Below, piece after piece: positions 6,401 to 13,887 of a stretch of 16,577 nt of DNA. Location of the stretch: contig DASQFU010000126.1 in the NCBI GenBank assembly GCA_035632955.1, positions 1-16,577 of the forward strand. The letters are read 5' to 3'. The notes below the pieces were generated by a model that ran no database searches, was not told the origin of the DNA, and worked only from the letters and a program-made list of their open reading frames with translations. A program made the translations under genes and the position numbers. Position 1 is the stretch's first letter. The number at the start of each line of letters is the position of its first letter. This DNA comes from DASQFU01 sp035632955. GTDB taxonomy: Bacteria; Eisenbacteria; RBG-16-71-46.

Positions 6401-6952
6401 TTAGCGCCGGCTCTCGCGCTCCCGCTTGCGCTTGGATTCGATCAGACGCTGGATCCGCCGATCGGTCCACGAGACGAGCATTCGCTCGCCCGCGTTCGCA
6501 TCGGCGCCCAGCATCCGGCCGCCGAGCTGAACGCGCGTTCGGCCGTCCACCCAGATGAGCTTGCGGAAGCGATTGGGGCGGAAGATCTGATCGTCCTCGA
6601 GCGATTCCTGGGTGGGCTCTCCCAGAATCTCGCGCAAGCGCGATTCGACGGACGCCAGCATCTCGACGGAATAAGGAAGAGGGTAGGCGACGATCACGCG
6701 CCAGAGATGAGACCTTCCGTGCGGGCCCACGAAGAAGTCGTAGCTCTCGAGCTCGACGTTCGGGTCCGCGCTCCGGCAGGTGAGGAACCCGCGGCCGCTC
6801 GAGATCACGTCGACCCCGCGCGCGGCGACCGCGCTGTCGACTGCCGGGCGCGTCCATCCGAGAGCAAAGTCGTCGGTTCCACGCGGCAGCGCCAGGGCCG
6901 GATCCACGCCGCAGGCGAGGGCGGCGATGACGGCGACAGCAATCCGGCGCAT
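6401..6952 (-). CDS. Secreted protein of unknown function
   Basis: The 183-residue product starts with a clear Sec signal peptide (MRRIAVAVIAALACG..., probable cut after PALA near residue 22). The mature part is an alpha/beta mix containing YDFFVGPHGRSHLWRVIVAY, then a helix with SVEMLASVESRLREILGEP, then KLIWVDGRTRVQLGGRML. It ends in a strongly basic tail (ESKRKRERESRR). I do not recognise a family. The layout of a strand, a helix ending in a G-E-P turn and another strand is typical of small periplasmic proteins but says nothing of function. It lies 50 bp downstream of the ABC permease gene in the same direction and may be the last gene of that operon. No Shine-Dalgarno is visible before the ATG at 6952. 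Confidence 0.75.
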   Translation of the reverse strand: MRRIAVAVIAALACGVDPALALPRGTDDFALGWTRPAVDSAVAARGVDVISSGRGFLTCRSADPNVELESYDFFVGPHGRSHLWRVIVAYPLPYSVEMLASVESRLREILGEPTQESLEDDQIFRPNRFRKLIWVDGRTRVQLGGRMLGADANAGERMLVSWTDRRIQRLIESKRKRERESRR

Positions 6953-6989
6953 GGGTGAGTTGTCGGCCTGAGAAGCGGGCAGCTTGATC

Positions 6990-7003
6990 GCCGCCGAGGC
7001 GGC
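6990..7003 (-). terminator. Short GC hairpin at the end of the permease operon
   Basis: GCCGC and GCGGC around a four-base loop (6990-7003) form a tight hairpin that touches the stop codon of the last permease gene. No T-run follows on the minus strand, so it may attenuate or protect the transcript rather than end it. Confidence 0.25.
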
Positions 7004-8133
7004 TACGTCCTTTTCTTCTTCTGCCAGGCGTGCAGGACCAGCGCGACCGTGATCACCGCATACGCGACGAACACGCGGAAGTACTCGCCAATCTGCGCGT
7101 CTCCCGCCAGCGCCTTGCCCGCCAGCGGCGAGACCACGAACAACGTGTGGAACAGGAGCGTCCCGAGCAACGCCTGGGCGACCGTCGCGCGCGTCACGGT
7201 CGCGCCCGAGACCAGCAGTGCCGCGATCGAGAACATCCCGACCTGCTCGTGCGAGCTATAGGTGTTGAGCGTGCCGATGTTCTGCAGGAAGAAGAGCTGG
7301 CCCCAGGCCGCGAACACGGTCGAGAGCACGGTTGCGATGATGCGGTTGCGATCGACACGAATGCCCGCGATCGCTGCGACATGGGCGTCCTGCCCCATGG
7401 CTCTCAGCTCCTGTCCGAGCTTGGTGCGCAGCAGGAACACATTGAACATGCCGAACAGCGCGACCACGATGAACGATGCAAGCGGAATCCGGACCAGCGA
7501 CGATTGGAGCATCACCTGCAGCGGAACGAGATCATCGAGCGCGTACTGAATCCCGAGCAGATCGACCGTGTTCCGTAAGCCGAAACCCTGAGGCAGCACC
7601 ATGCTGGGATTGGCGAACGGGATCAGCGTGCCGATCGCGAACAGGAACACGAGCTGGTAGAGGCCGTTGGCGAAGAATCCTGCGATCAGACCAGTCACCA
7701 TCTCGCGGCCGCGCGCCCGGTTGAACAGCCAGCCCGTGACGATTCCGAACAACACCGCGAGCGGCGTGGCGACCACTCCCGCGAGCACGAACCCCGCGAT
7801 CCCCTTCACGCCCCAATACGTGACCAGAATCGCTCCGATCTGACCCGCCATCGCGCCGATCACGATGCCGAAGTTGAGACCGAGGCCGGCCAGGATCGGG
7901 ATCAGCAGCGAGAGCACGAGGATCGCGTTGCGGCTGAAGCGCGCCATCAGTTCCTTGAGCAGGAACTCGGGAGTGATCCGGGCGGCCAGGATGCCGATCA
8001 GGCACAACAGCGCGAACAGCAGCGGGACGGCGCTGTGACGAAGGATGGAGCCGATGCGCGACCCCCCAGACGCGCCCCCGCTTGGCGCGTTGCGGGGGTG
8101 ATCCGTCGCAGCGCCGGCGGCCGGCTGGCTCAC
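7003..8133 (-). CDS. ABC transporter permease 2 (RbsC/BPD_transp_2 type)
   Basis: An inner-membrane permease of 376 residues with about ten hydrophobic helices after a polar 30-residue N-terminus. GLNFGIVIGAMAGQIGAI in the early helices and TKLGQELRAMGQDAHVAAIAGI in the cytoplasmic loop (the ATPase-contacting region) mark the branched-chain/simple-sugar/nucleoside permease family. The end is basic (AWQKKKRT). The start is a GTG at 8133, which forms a GTGA overlap with the stop of permease 1; this spacing supports the start and indicates translational coupling. The two permeases are paralogues and should form a heterodimer served by the tandem ATPase, as in the YufP/YufQ-type importers. Confidence 0.9.
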   Translation of the reverse strand: MSQPAAGAATDHPRNAPSGGASGGSRIGSILRHSAVPLLFALLCLIGILAARITPEFLLKELMARFSRNAILVLSLLIPILAGLGLNFGIVIGAMAGQIGAILVTYWGVKGIAGFVLAGVVATPLAVLFGIVTGWLFNRARGREMVTGLIAGFFANGLYQLVFLFAIGTLIPFANPSMVLPQGFGLRNTVDLLGIQYALDDLVPLQVMLQSSLVRIPLASFIVVALFGMFNVFLLRTKLGQELRAMGQDAHVAAIAGIRVDRNRIIATVLSTVFAAWGQLFFLQNIGTLNTYSSHEQVGMFSIAALLVSGATVTRATVAQALLGTLLFHTLFVVSPLAGKALAGDAQIGEYFRVFVAYAVITVALVLHAWQKKKRT

Positions 8134-9203
8134 CGGTCACCTCGGCGCGTCAGCGCGTAGAGGATCATCCCGTTCTGGATGATGAGACGCGCGGTCTCCG
8201 AGACGTCGCCTTGCACGAGCTGACTCGTGACCGGCAAGGCGACTGTCAGGATCGACTGGAACAGGAACGTGCCGATGACGACGTGCGTAAGCGTCGCCCG
8301 GGTCACCGACGCGCCGCCGATCAACAGGCACGCGACGGCGGGGAACGCCATCAGCAGCGGCGCGGTGTAGAGCTGCAGGAATCCATACGACTGCGCGAAC
8401 ACGACGATGCCGATGGCGGCGATCACCGTCGAGAGCACCGCGGCCTGGACGCGCGTCCGCTCGTCCGAGATGCCGGCGGCGCGTGCGAACTGCGGGTTGC
8501 TGCGCGCTGCGGCGATCGTGATCCCGGCGCGCGTGCGGAAGAACAGTCCGACCAGGCCGCACGCGGCCGCGAACAGCAGCAGCGTTCCGGTGGGCACCAT
8601 GACCCCGCCGATCGGAAACGCCCACAGGCGATCGAGCAGCTTGTCGTAGGCGCCGGTCAACGTCAGCGTGGTGCGGAGTCCACGCCCGCCAATCGCCCAC
8701 ACCAGGGTCGGATTCGTGAACGGCGCCAGCAACCAGAAGATGCTCATGCCCGAGACCGTGGCGAAGCCGAGATAGGTGCCGACCATCATTTCCTGGCCGC
8801 GCGTGCGGTTCAGGAGCCAGCCGTAGCCGAGGCCGACCGGCACGGCGAGCGCGGCGCCGATCAGGGCAGACAACGCGAGGCCGCTCCAGCCGCCGAGGCC
8901 GGCGTTGAGCGTCACGATGCAGCCGACGAGCCCGCACAGGATGCCGAGGGGGAGGCCGAAGTTGAGTCCGATTCCGCCCTGCACTGCGGGCAGCAGCGCC
9001 AGCACCAGGAGGCCGTTGCGACCGACGCGCAGCAGGGAGTCGGTGAGCAGCCCGGCCAGATCCATCCGCGTCGCGACCGCGATCCCGAACAGCACCAGCA
9101 GGAACACGCCGATCAGAAGGCGCGGAATGCCGATCTCGCGCACCTGCTCGCGGAACGAATCCCAGGCGCCGCCGGAATCTGCGAGGGTTTTGGCCTCAGC
9201 CAC
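8130..9203 (-). CDS. ABC transporter permease 1 (RbsC/BPD_transp_2 type)
   Basis: A 357-residue multi-spanning permease, paralogous to the next gene. It shares the order GGIGLNFGLPLGILCGLVGC in the early helices, a NRTRGQEMMVGTYLGF segment (compare NRARGREMVTGLIAGF in permease 2), FRTRAGITIAAARSNPQFARAAGI in the ATPase-contacting loop and IGGASVTRATLTHVVIGTFLFQ near the end. The start is a GTG at 9203, eight bases inside the ATPase gene, and the stop overlaps the next start. Tight overlaps show one operon in which the ATPase and both membrane subunits are made together. Substrate cannot be read from the permease; the family includes sugar, nucleoside and autoinducer importers. Confidence 0.9.
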   Translation of the reverse strand: MAEAKTLADSGGAWDSFREQVREIGIPRLLIGVFLLVLFGIAVATRMDLAGLLTDSLLRVGRNGLLVLALLPAVQGGIGLNFGLPLGILCGLVGCIVTLNAGLGGWSGLALSALIGAALAVPVGLGYGWLLNRTRGQEMMVGTYLGFATVSGMSIFWLLAPFTNPTLVWAIGGRGLRTTLTLTGAYDKLLDRLWAFPIGGVMVPTGTLLLFAAACGLVGLFFRTRAGITIAAARSNPQFARAAGISDERTRVQAAVLSTVIAAIGIVVFAQSYGFLQLYTAPLLMAFPAVACLLIGGASVTRATLTHVVIGTFLFQSILTVALPVTSQLVQGDVSETARLIIQNGMILYALTRRGDR

Positions 9204-10791
9204 GGGCTGGCTCCGCCAGGTGACTCTCGCCGGCCATGGCGAGGCCGAACGCCGCGTCGCTGGCGTCCGGCGGCAAGATGGCTTCGATGCGGCCGCGATA
9301 GACGATGGCGATGCGGTCGCAGATCGCGCGCAGCTCGGCCAGCTCCGACGAGGTGACGATCAGGGAGAGGCCACGCTGATTGAGCCCACGCAGGATGTCG
9401 AGCACACGCTCCTTGGCGCCGACGTCGATGCCGCGCGTCGGCTCGGAGACGAGCATCGTGTCCGGCTCGAGCGCCATCGCGCGCGCGAGACAGACTTTCT
9501 GCTGATTGCCGCCCGAGAGGCGGCGCACGTGCTGGCGCGGGCCCGTGCAGCGGATGTCGAGCGTGTCGATCATCGAGCGCGCATGGCGGCGCACGGCTGG
9601 GCCATCGAGTGTTCGCAACGCACCGATCGGCCCGGGGTTCAGGAAACGCCCCTGAGCCTCCATTGCGGTGAGCACGATGTTGAGCTCGATGCTCTCGTCG
9701 GGAAGGATGCCGACGCCGCGGCGATCCTCGGAGACGAACGCGAGTCCCGCGCGCAACGCCGCACGCGGATCGTTGAGCGGCAACGGCCGCCCGCTCTTGC
9801 GCACCGTGCCGCGCGCCGGATAGAGGCCCGCGAGCCCGTTCGCGATCCCGACCTTGCCGTGGCCCGCGAGACCGGCGAACCCCAGCACCTCACCGCGCTG
9901 GAGCGTGAACGAAACGCTCTCCACGTGCTCGCCGGGCATGTCCACGGACAGGCCCTGCACCTCGAGCATCGGTTCGCCGAAGCGGCGGGCATCCGCGCCC
10001 ACCGTCTTGACGGCGGCGGGTCGCCCGACCATCAGCTCGGCGATGCGGACGACCGTCGTGGACTTCGGATCCAGGCGGCCCGCCACCTCACCGTCGCGCA
10101 GCACGGTGATGTCGTTCGCGACCGCCAGCACCTCGTCGAGGCGATGAGTGATGAACAGAATTCCGAGTCCGCGTTCGGCCAACGACTGCATGACCTTGAG
10201 CAACTCGGAGGCTTCCGCCTCGGTCAACACGGCGGTCGGCTCGTCGAAGATCAGGAGACGGACGTTACGCTTGTCCACTTCGCGCGCGATCTCGACGAAC
10301 TGCTTGTGACCGACCGGCAGGCCTGCCACCTCGATCCATTCGTCCACCGAAAGCCCGACCAGATCGAGCGCGGCGCGCGCGTCTGCTCCACATTGCCGCC
10401 GATCCACACGCTCGAGCTTCGGGCCCGCGACCCGCGAGAGCAGCGTCGGCTTGGTCGGCTCGCGGTTGAGCTTGATGTTCTCGGCGATTGAGAAGCCCGG
10501 AATCAACATGAACTCCTGATGCACCATACCGATCCCGGCAGCCATCGCCTGCTCGGGCGCGGAGAAGCGTACGGTCTCGCCGCCGAGCACGACATCGCCC
10601 TGGTAGCCACCGGTGTCGCGAATCACCGGCATCCCGAACAGCACGTTCATCAGGGTGGACTTGCCGGCGCCGTTTTCACCGACCAGGGCATGGATGGTCC
10701 CAGGGCGCACCGCGAGCGAGACGTCCTTCAGGACGCGGTTGCCGTAGTAGTCCTTGGAGACGTGGCGCAGCTCGAGGACGGGTTGATTCAT
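9196..10791 (-). CDS. ABC transporter ATPase with two fused nucleotide-binding domains (RbsA/YufO type)
   Basis: The 531-residue product carries two ABC domains. Domain 1 has Walker A GENGAGKST at 38-46, a Q-loop VHQEFML, a signature-region VGHKQFVEIARE without LSGG, and Walker B LLIFDEPTAVLT. Domain 2 has a degenerate P-loop (GLAGHGKVGI, lacking GKS/T), a canonical LSGGNQQKVCLARAMA and Walker B MLVSEPTRGIDVG. This pairing of one full and one degenerate site is normal for the sugar/nucleoside importers RbsA, MglA and YufO. I chose the ATG at 10791 because the protein then opens with MNQPVLELRHVSKDYYG, the expected first strand. The frame extends to 10893 without recognisable sequence, and no good Shine-Dalgarno precedes 10791. 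It overlaps permease 1 by 8 bp. The hic pair lies 155 bp upstream. Confidence 0.93.
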   Translation of the reverse strand: MNQPVLELRHVSKDYYGNRVLKDVSLAVRPGTIHALVGENGAGKSTLMNVLFGMPVIRDTGGYQGDVVLGGETVRFSAPEQAMAAGIGMVHQEFMLIPGFSIAENIKLNREPTKPTLLSRVAGPKLERVDRRQCGADARAALDLVGLSVDEWIEVAGLPVGHKQFVEIAREVDKRNVRLLIFDEPTAVLTEAEASELLKVMQSLAERGLGILFITHRLDEVLAVANDITVLRDGEVAGRLDPKSTTVVRIAELMVGRPAAVKTVGADARRFGEPMLEVQGLSVDMPGEHVESVSFTLQRGEVLGFAGLAGHGKVGIANGLAGLYPARGTVRKSGRPLPLNDPRAALRAGLAFVSEDRRGVGILPDESIELNIVLTAMEAQGRFLNPGPIGALRTLDGPAVRRHARSMIDTLDIRCTGPRQHVRRLSGGNQQKVCLARAMALEPDTMLVSEPTRGIDVGAKERVLDILRGLNQRGLSLIVTSSELAELRAICDRIAIVYRGRIEAILPPDASDAAFGLAMAGESHLAEPARG

Positions 10792-10946
10792 GGGCGGCGG
10801 GAGTACGAGGCCTCGGTGGTCTGGAACGACATGGAGGATTGGCGAAGTCGCGAAGATGCCGGGCCCGTCCATCGCGCGCAACAGGTTCTTCACGAACCGC
10901 GTCGGAGGTACTGACTGCGCGATGCAGGGATCCTAGACCGGTCCGA

Positions 10947-11155
10947 TCACAGGTTTTCCGGCTTCAGGCCCGTGTGTTTCGCGAGACGCGCGATCTTCGG
11001 TCCGATCTCCTCGCGGTCGTGAAACGCGAAAACGAAATCGGGCCAGCCCGGTCGTCCAAGGTCCGGTGCGAGCCCGATCGCCGCTTTTCGGTCCATCCTA
11101 ATCTTTCGAGAGCCGCCAGCACCTGGCGTGCTCGCGTGGTCGGCCAAGCCGTCAC
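10947..11155 (-). pseudogene. hicA: HicA-type mRNA interferase toxin, frameshifted
   Basis: HicA toxins are about 60-70-residue RNA cleavers with a catalytic His in a GSHR motif. From the GTG at 11155 the first frame gives QVLAALERLGWTEKRRSGSHRTLD (His30), the HicA N-terminal half. The matching C-terminal half is found one frame away: RPGWPDFVFAFHDREEIGPK followed by IARLAKHTGLKPENL and a TGA at 10949. The switch is needed at 11056-11052. The 209-bp span is one base short of 70 codons, so a one-base deletion explains it. Without the switch, the first frame runs into unrelated sequence and stops at about 10964 (63 residues). The start overlaps the hicB stop (GTGA), the usual coupling of such pairs. 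Either the toxin has been inactivated, or this is a sequencing error. Programmed frameshifting is unlikely, as no slippery run is seen. Confidence 0.8.
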
Positions 11156-11358
11156 GCCACCCGGAACGCGATGTCCGCGAGGTCTGGACCAGTCTCCCCC
11201 TGTTCGAGCCTCTCGGCCATGACGCGGAGCGCCAGCGCCTTCGCCCGAGCGACGGCCTCGTCATTGGTGGGCCCGTAGGACATGGCACCCGGCAGCTCGA
11301 GGACCTCGGCAATCCAGCGGCCGTCGTCCTCTAGCTCCACCTCGATTCGAAAGATCAT
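11152..11358 (-). CDS. hicB: HicB-like antitoxin
   Basis: The 68-residue product MIFRIEVELEDDGRWIAEV... followed by LELPGAMSYGPTNDEAVARAKALA is the HicB (UPF0150) fold: a strand pair with an E-x-DGRW-x-AEV core, a P-G-A loop, then a helix holding the EA-x-x-x-A pattern. In the family it binds HicA and blocks its RNase activity. This copy is short and has no separate C-terminal DNA-binding domain, so autoregulation is less certain. It begins only nine bases after the stop of the substrate-binding-protein gene and has no Shine-Dalgarno, so it probably depends on translation and transcription from upstream. It overlaps hicA by four bases. Confidence 0.85.
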   Translation of the reverse strand: MIFRIEVELEDDGRWIAEVLELPGAMSYGPTNDEAVARAKALALRVMAERLEQGETGPDLADIAFRVA

Positions 11359-11367
11359 GATCGTCTG

Positions 11368-12510
11368 CTAGTAGACGATGTGATCGAGCAGGATCAGGTA
11401 CTGGCTCCCCTTCTGCTCGTCGTACTTCCGGATCTTCACCGGCGCCCCGGCTTCCTGCTCGAGGTACTTCTGGACCGTGGCCTGATCCCGCAGATCCACC
11501 TTCTTGTCCACCGCGTCCACCATCAGGTCGGTGACCGCACGGATCGCGACCATGCTCTCGGGCGCGATCCAGGTGCCGAAGTGACCCGACATCTTGTGCT
11601 CGGCGATGACGCGCTTGTTCTCGGAGCTGATATACGCGATGTCGCCGGCCTTGCCAGGCGGGATCGCGATGCCGAGCGCGGTCGGGTAGCCGTGCGTCGG
11701 GCTCGGGCAGCATTGCTCGGGAACGTAGCCGCCGGTCTGGAGCACCGAGCGGATCATCGGCTCCTGCATGCCGCAGTTGGTGGAGAAGAACGCAGTCTGC
11801 GCGCCCAGCTTCTTGATCTCCCGCGGCACGTCCTCGAGCACGAACTGTTGGGTCGCGGGCAGCCCACCCTCGCCCATTGGGTCGGGCGCGGTGACGAACT
11901 GGAACTTGATGCCCATCTCTTGGGCCGCCTTCTTCATGGCATCGCGGCGATCGGCGAGAAGCTGCTGTGACATATGGCGTGGGAACGAGTAATGGACGAA
12001 GTTCTTGGCGCCCATCGATGCCGCCTCGGCGATGATGGTGCGGCCGCGGGCGAGCTGATCGGGCTGGACTGCGATGTCCACGGCTTCGTTGACGAGCGCC
12101 GGATCCTCGTGCGGCTCGACGAACCCGATCAGGATGTCCGGACGCTGCTCGCGGATCTTGCGCGCGGCTGAAATCGACCCCGGAACCGCCTGGCCGACGA
12201 TGATCACCTTCACGTCGGGATCGGATGCCAGGCCGACGAGCTGCGCGATCACCGTCTCCTGCTCCTGCATGAAGTTATCCGGATAGGTGACATGCTTAAG
12301 CCGATCGCCGTACTTCCGCCCGACCTGCTCGCCGGCGCGGAACTCCTCTTCGTTCTGAGATACGGTTCCGGTCATGAGGCCGATCTTGAAGCCGGCGATG
12401 GAAGTGGCAGGACGGCTGGCGTCCGGAGCCTTGGCGGGTTGGCCGGAGCAGCCGGCGAGCACCGCGCCGAGCGCGAGCGTGGCGAGACAGGAAACGAGGC
12501 GCTTGAACAT
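11368..12510 (-). CDS. ABC transporter substrate-binding lipoprotein (DUF3798-like)
   Basis: The 380-residue lipoprotein has signal MFKRLVSCLATLALGAVLAGC with lipobox L-A-G-C (Cys21), then a Ser/Pro/Ala linker and IAGFKIGLMTGTVSQNEEEFRAG, the first strand-loop-helix of a type-1 periplasmic binding fold. Inner landmarks are VKVIIVGQAVPGSISAARKI, MGAKNFVHYSFPRHMS, TAFFSTNCGMQEP, a vicinal-cysteine stretch PEQCCPSPTHGYPTALGIA, and HKMSGHFGTWIAPES. I believe it belongs to the DUF3798 family of binding proteins, judged from memory of such sequences. It is the first gene of the importer operon and would deliver an unknown ligand, a sugar- or nucleoside-like one given the permease type, to the two permeases. 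The ATG at 12510 follows AAGGAG by seven bases, with a hairpin just upstream. Confidence 0.88.
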   Translation of the reverse strand: MFKRLVSCLATLALGAVLAGCSGQPAKAPDASRPATSIAGFKIGLMTGTVSQNEEEFRAGEQVGRKYGDRLKHVTYPDNFMQEQETVIAQLVGLASDPDVKVIIVGQAVPGSISAARKIREQRPDILIGFVEPHEDPALVNEAVDIAVQPDQLARGRTIIAEAASMGAKNFVHYSFPRHMSQQLLADRRDAMKKAAQEMGIKFQFVTAPDPMGEGGLPATQQFVLEDVPREIKKLGAQTAFFSTNCGMQEPMIRSVLQTGGYVPEQCCPSPTHGYPTALGIAIPPGKAGDIAYISSENKRVIAEHKMSGHFGTWIAPESMVAIRAVTDLMVDAVDKKVDLRDQATVQKYLEQEAGAPVKIRKYDEQKGSQYLILLDHIVY

Positions 12511-12525
12511 GGACGAGCTCCTTCA

Positions 12526-12542
12526 GCCCGCGACATGCGGGC
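12526..12542 (-). promoter_or_regulatory. Leader hairpin next to the ribosome-binding site of the importer operon
   Basis: On the transcribed minus strand GCCCGC and GCGGGC pair perfectly (six GC-rich pairs, five-base loop). Two bases later comes the AAGGAG (12518-12523) of the binding-protein gene. The hairpin could set ribosome access or mRNA stability. No known riboswitch class is recognisable in the roughly 200-base leader. Confidence 0.4.
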
Positions 12543-12605
12543 GCGATTCGACGTAACTCTACGGCCGACCGCGTGCGGAAGTGACGCTCGGGGAGGGCGC
12601 GCTAC

Positions 12606-12624
12606 ACTCCGGGAAGGCCGGAGT
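12606..12624. repeat. Perfect 7-bp inverted repeat in the divergent intergenic region
   Basis: ACTCCGG (12606-12612) and CCGGAGT (12618-12624) are perfect complements around GAAGG. The repeat lies in the 214-bp gap between the importer operon and the divergent 12725 gene. Its symmetry and position suit an operator for a dimeric regulator or a leader hairpin; which one is not decidable here. Apart from this repeat, the leader hairpin and the -10 box near the right gene, I see nothing else in the gap. Confidence 0.4.
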
Positions 12625-12710
12625 CTAGCACACGGTCGAGCGGTGACGATCGCGGCGAGAAAGCGTCAAGGGCCGGTCAAACACGTCACGCCGAGCGCAG
12701 GACGAGCGGC

Positions 12711-12716
12711 TATACT
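12711..12716 (+). promoter_or_regulatory. -10 box for a nearly leaderless gene
   Basis: TATACT at 12711-12716 is a good -10 hexamer standing out in GC-rich sequence. Transcription starting about seven bases later would begin at or next to the GTG at 12725. No clear -35 element is at 17 bases; GTCACG (12685-12690) is a weak option at 20 bases. Confidence 0.5.
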
Positions 12717-12724
12717 CGGCGCCC

Positions 12725-13876
12725 GTGTCCCGGCGCGCGCTCACCATCTCCGTCATCGCTGTAGTCGTGGTGGCCGCCGTGCTGTCGCCTCGTCTCTGGC
12801 GTCGCGCCCAGGACGCTGGACTTGGGTTTCCTCCCGAGCCATCCACGGCCGCAACCTCCGAGCATCTGGTCGGCCGCCCGCTGCCCTCGCTCGCGGACGC
12901 GGAAGGATGGCTCAACAGCGGGCCGCTCACTGCCGATTCGCTGCGTGGCCGGCCGGTGCTGATCGTGCTCTGGCGTGACACGGATCCGGCGTCGCTCCGC
13001 GCCGTGAAACGGGCGCAGGGTTGGCACGAGGGGTACGCGCGTTTTGGGCTGCGGGTAGTCGGTGTGCACTTGCCGGAGTTCGCTTTCGCCGCCGACTCGA
13101 GCCATGCCGCGGCCGTGGTCCGGCGGCTGAACCTGAGCTTTCCGATCGCGCTCGATCCGGCCTTCCGCCTCTGGTCTCGCTTCGGCGCGCACGATCGGAC
13201 ACCACGCGTCGTGCTCGCGGACGAGACGGGTCGCGTACGGGAAGACGCCGCGGCCGGCGCCGATCTCGATCGCATCGAACGCGCAGTGAAAGTCGAGCTC
13301 AAGCGAGAGAATCCGAAGCTCGCGTTCCCCGGCGGATCGCAAGCGCCGATCCCGGCGGCCGTCTCCACTCCAGCTCCAGCGACACCGGCCACCGTCTATC
13401 TCGGCAGCACGCGGGTGGCGCGTGGTCCGCTATCCCAGGCGGCGCCCGGCCGCGCGCAGCTCTTCACCGCGCAGTTCCGATTCCAGGTTGAAGGGGAGCC
13501 CTACACGCCATACCCGGTCGGGCTCTGGAAGCCTTCGAGCGAAGGATTGACGGCGGGGCGTGGTGGCGCGGAGAACTACGTGGCGTTGCGCTATGATGGC
13601 GGCGCGCTCGGCGCCGTCCTGAGTCCACCGAGCAACGCGAGCGCGCGTGTTTGGATTCTGCGCGACGAGCGGTGGCTGCCATCCGGGACGCTCGGATCGG
13701 ACGTGCGAGTGGATGGTCGAGGCGCATCGTACGTCGTCGTCGACTCGCCGCGTTTCTACGAGCTGTGCCTGGCCGAAGCGGGGGAGCATGTCGTGAAGCT
13801 GTCCCCGGAAGCGCCGGGAGTGACGGTGCACGCCATCACGTTCCAGCCGGTCGCGGATTCGCGGCCGCGACACTGA
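12725..13876 (+). CDS. Membrane-anchored thioredoxin-fold protein with DipZ-like C-terminal domain, lacking catalytic cysteines
   Basis: The 383-residue product has an N-terminal membrane anchor (residues about 6-22) and then a redoxin-type domain at about 48-190. That domain shows LRGRPVLIVLWRDTDPASLRAV, LRVVGVHLPEF, LNLSFPIALDP and RTPRVVLADETGRV, with the cis-Pro at 160. The place of the CxxC, after VLIVLW at about 79-83, reads RDTDPAS. The only cysteine in the protein is Cys348, so it cannot act as a standard thiol oxidoreductase. After a Pro/Ala-rich linker, residues about 245-373 resemble the C-terminal domain of DipZ (Thioredoxin_10 type), ending SPRFYELCLAEAGEHVVKL and a final ITF strand. 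It may be a binding or scaffold protein. The GTG start at 12725 has no Shine-Dalgarno and sits just after a -10 box. Confidence 0.78.
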   Translation: MSRRALTISVIAVVVVAAVLSPRLWRRAQDAGLGFPPEPSTAATSEHLVGRPLPSLADAEGWLNSGPLTADSLRGRPVLIVLWRDTDPASLRAVKRAQGWHEGYARFGLRVVGVHLPEFAFAADSSHAAAVVRRLNLSFPIALDPAFRLWSRFGAHDRTPRVVLADETGRVREDAAAGADLDRIERAVKVELKRENPKLAFPGGSQAPIPAAVSTPAPATPATVYLGSTRVARGPLSQAAPGRAQLFTAQFRFQVEGEPYTPYPVGLWKPSSEGLTAGRGGAENYVALRYDGGALGAVLSPPSNASARVWILRDERWLPSGTLGSDVRVDGRGASYVVVDSPRFYELCLAEAGEHVVKLSPEAPGVTVHAITFQPVADSRPRH

Positions 13877-13887
13877 CGGAGCAAGCG

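Noticed and set aside
6376..7003. Strong intrinsic terminators
   Set aside because: Hairpins at 6376-6395 and 6990-7003 lack T-runs, so they are listed only with low confidence.
8082..10491. Long plus-strand frames opposite the importer genes
   Set aside because: His/Arg/Asp-rich shadow translations of genes with clear ABC-transporter motifs on the other strand.
11050..11058. Programmed ribosomal frameshift in hicA
   Set aside because: No slippery heptamer or run of identical bases at the switch point; a one-base deletion or sequence error is simpler.
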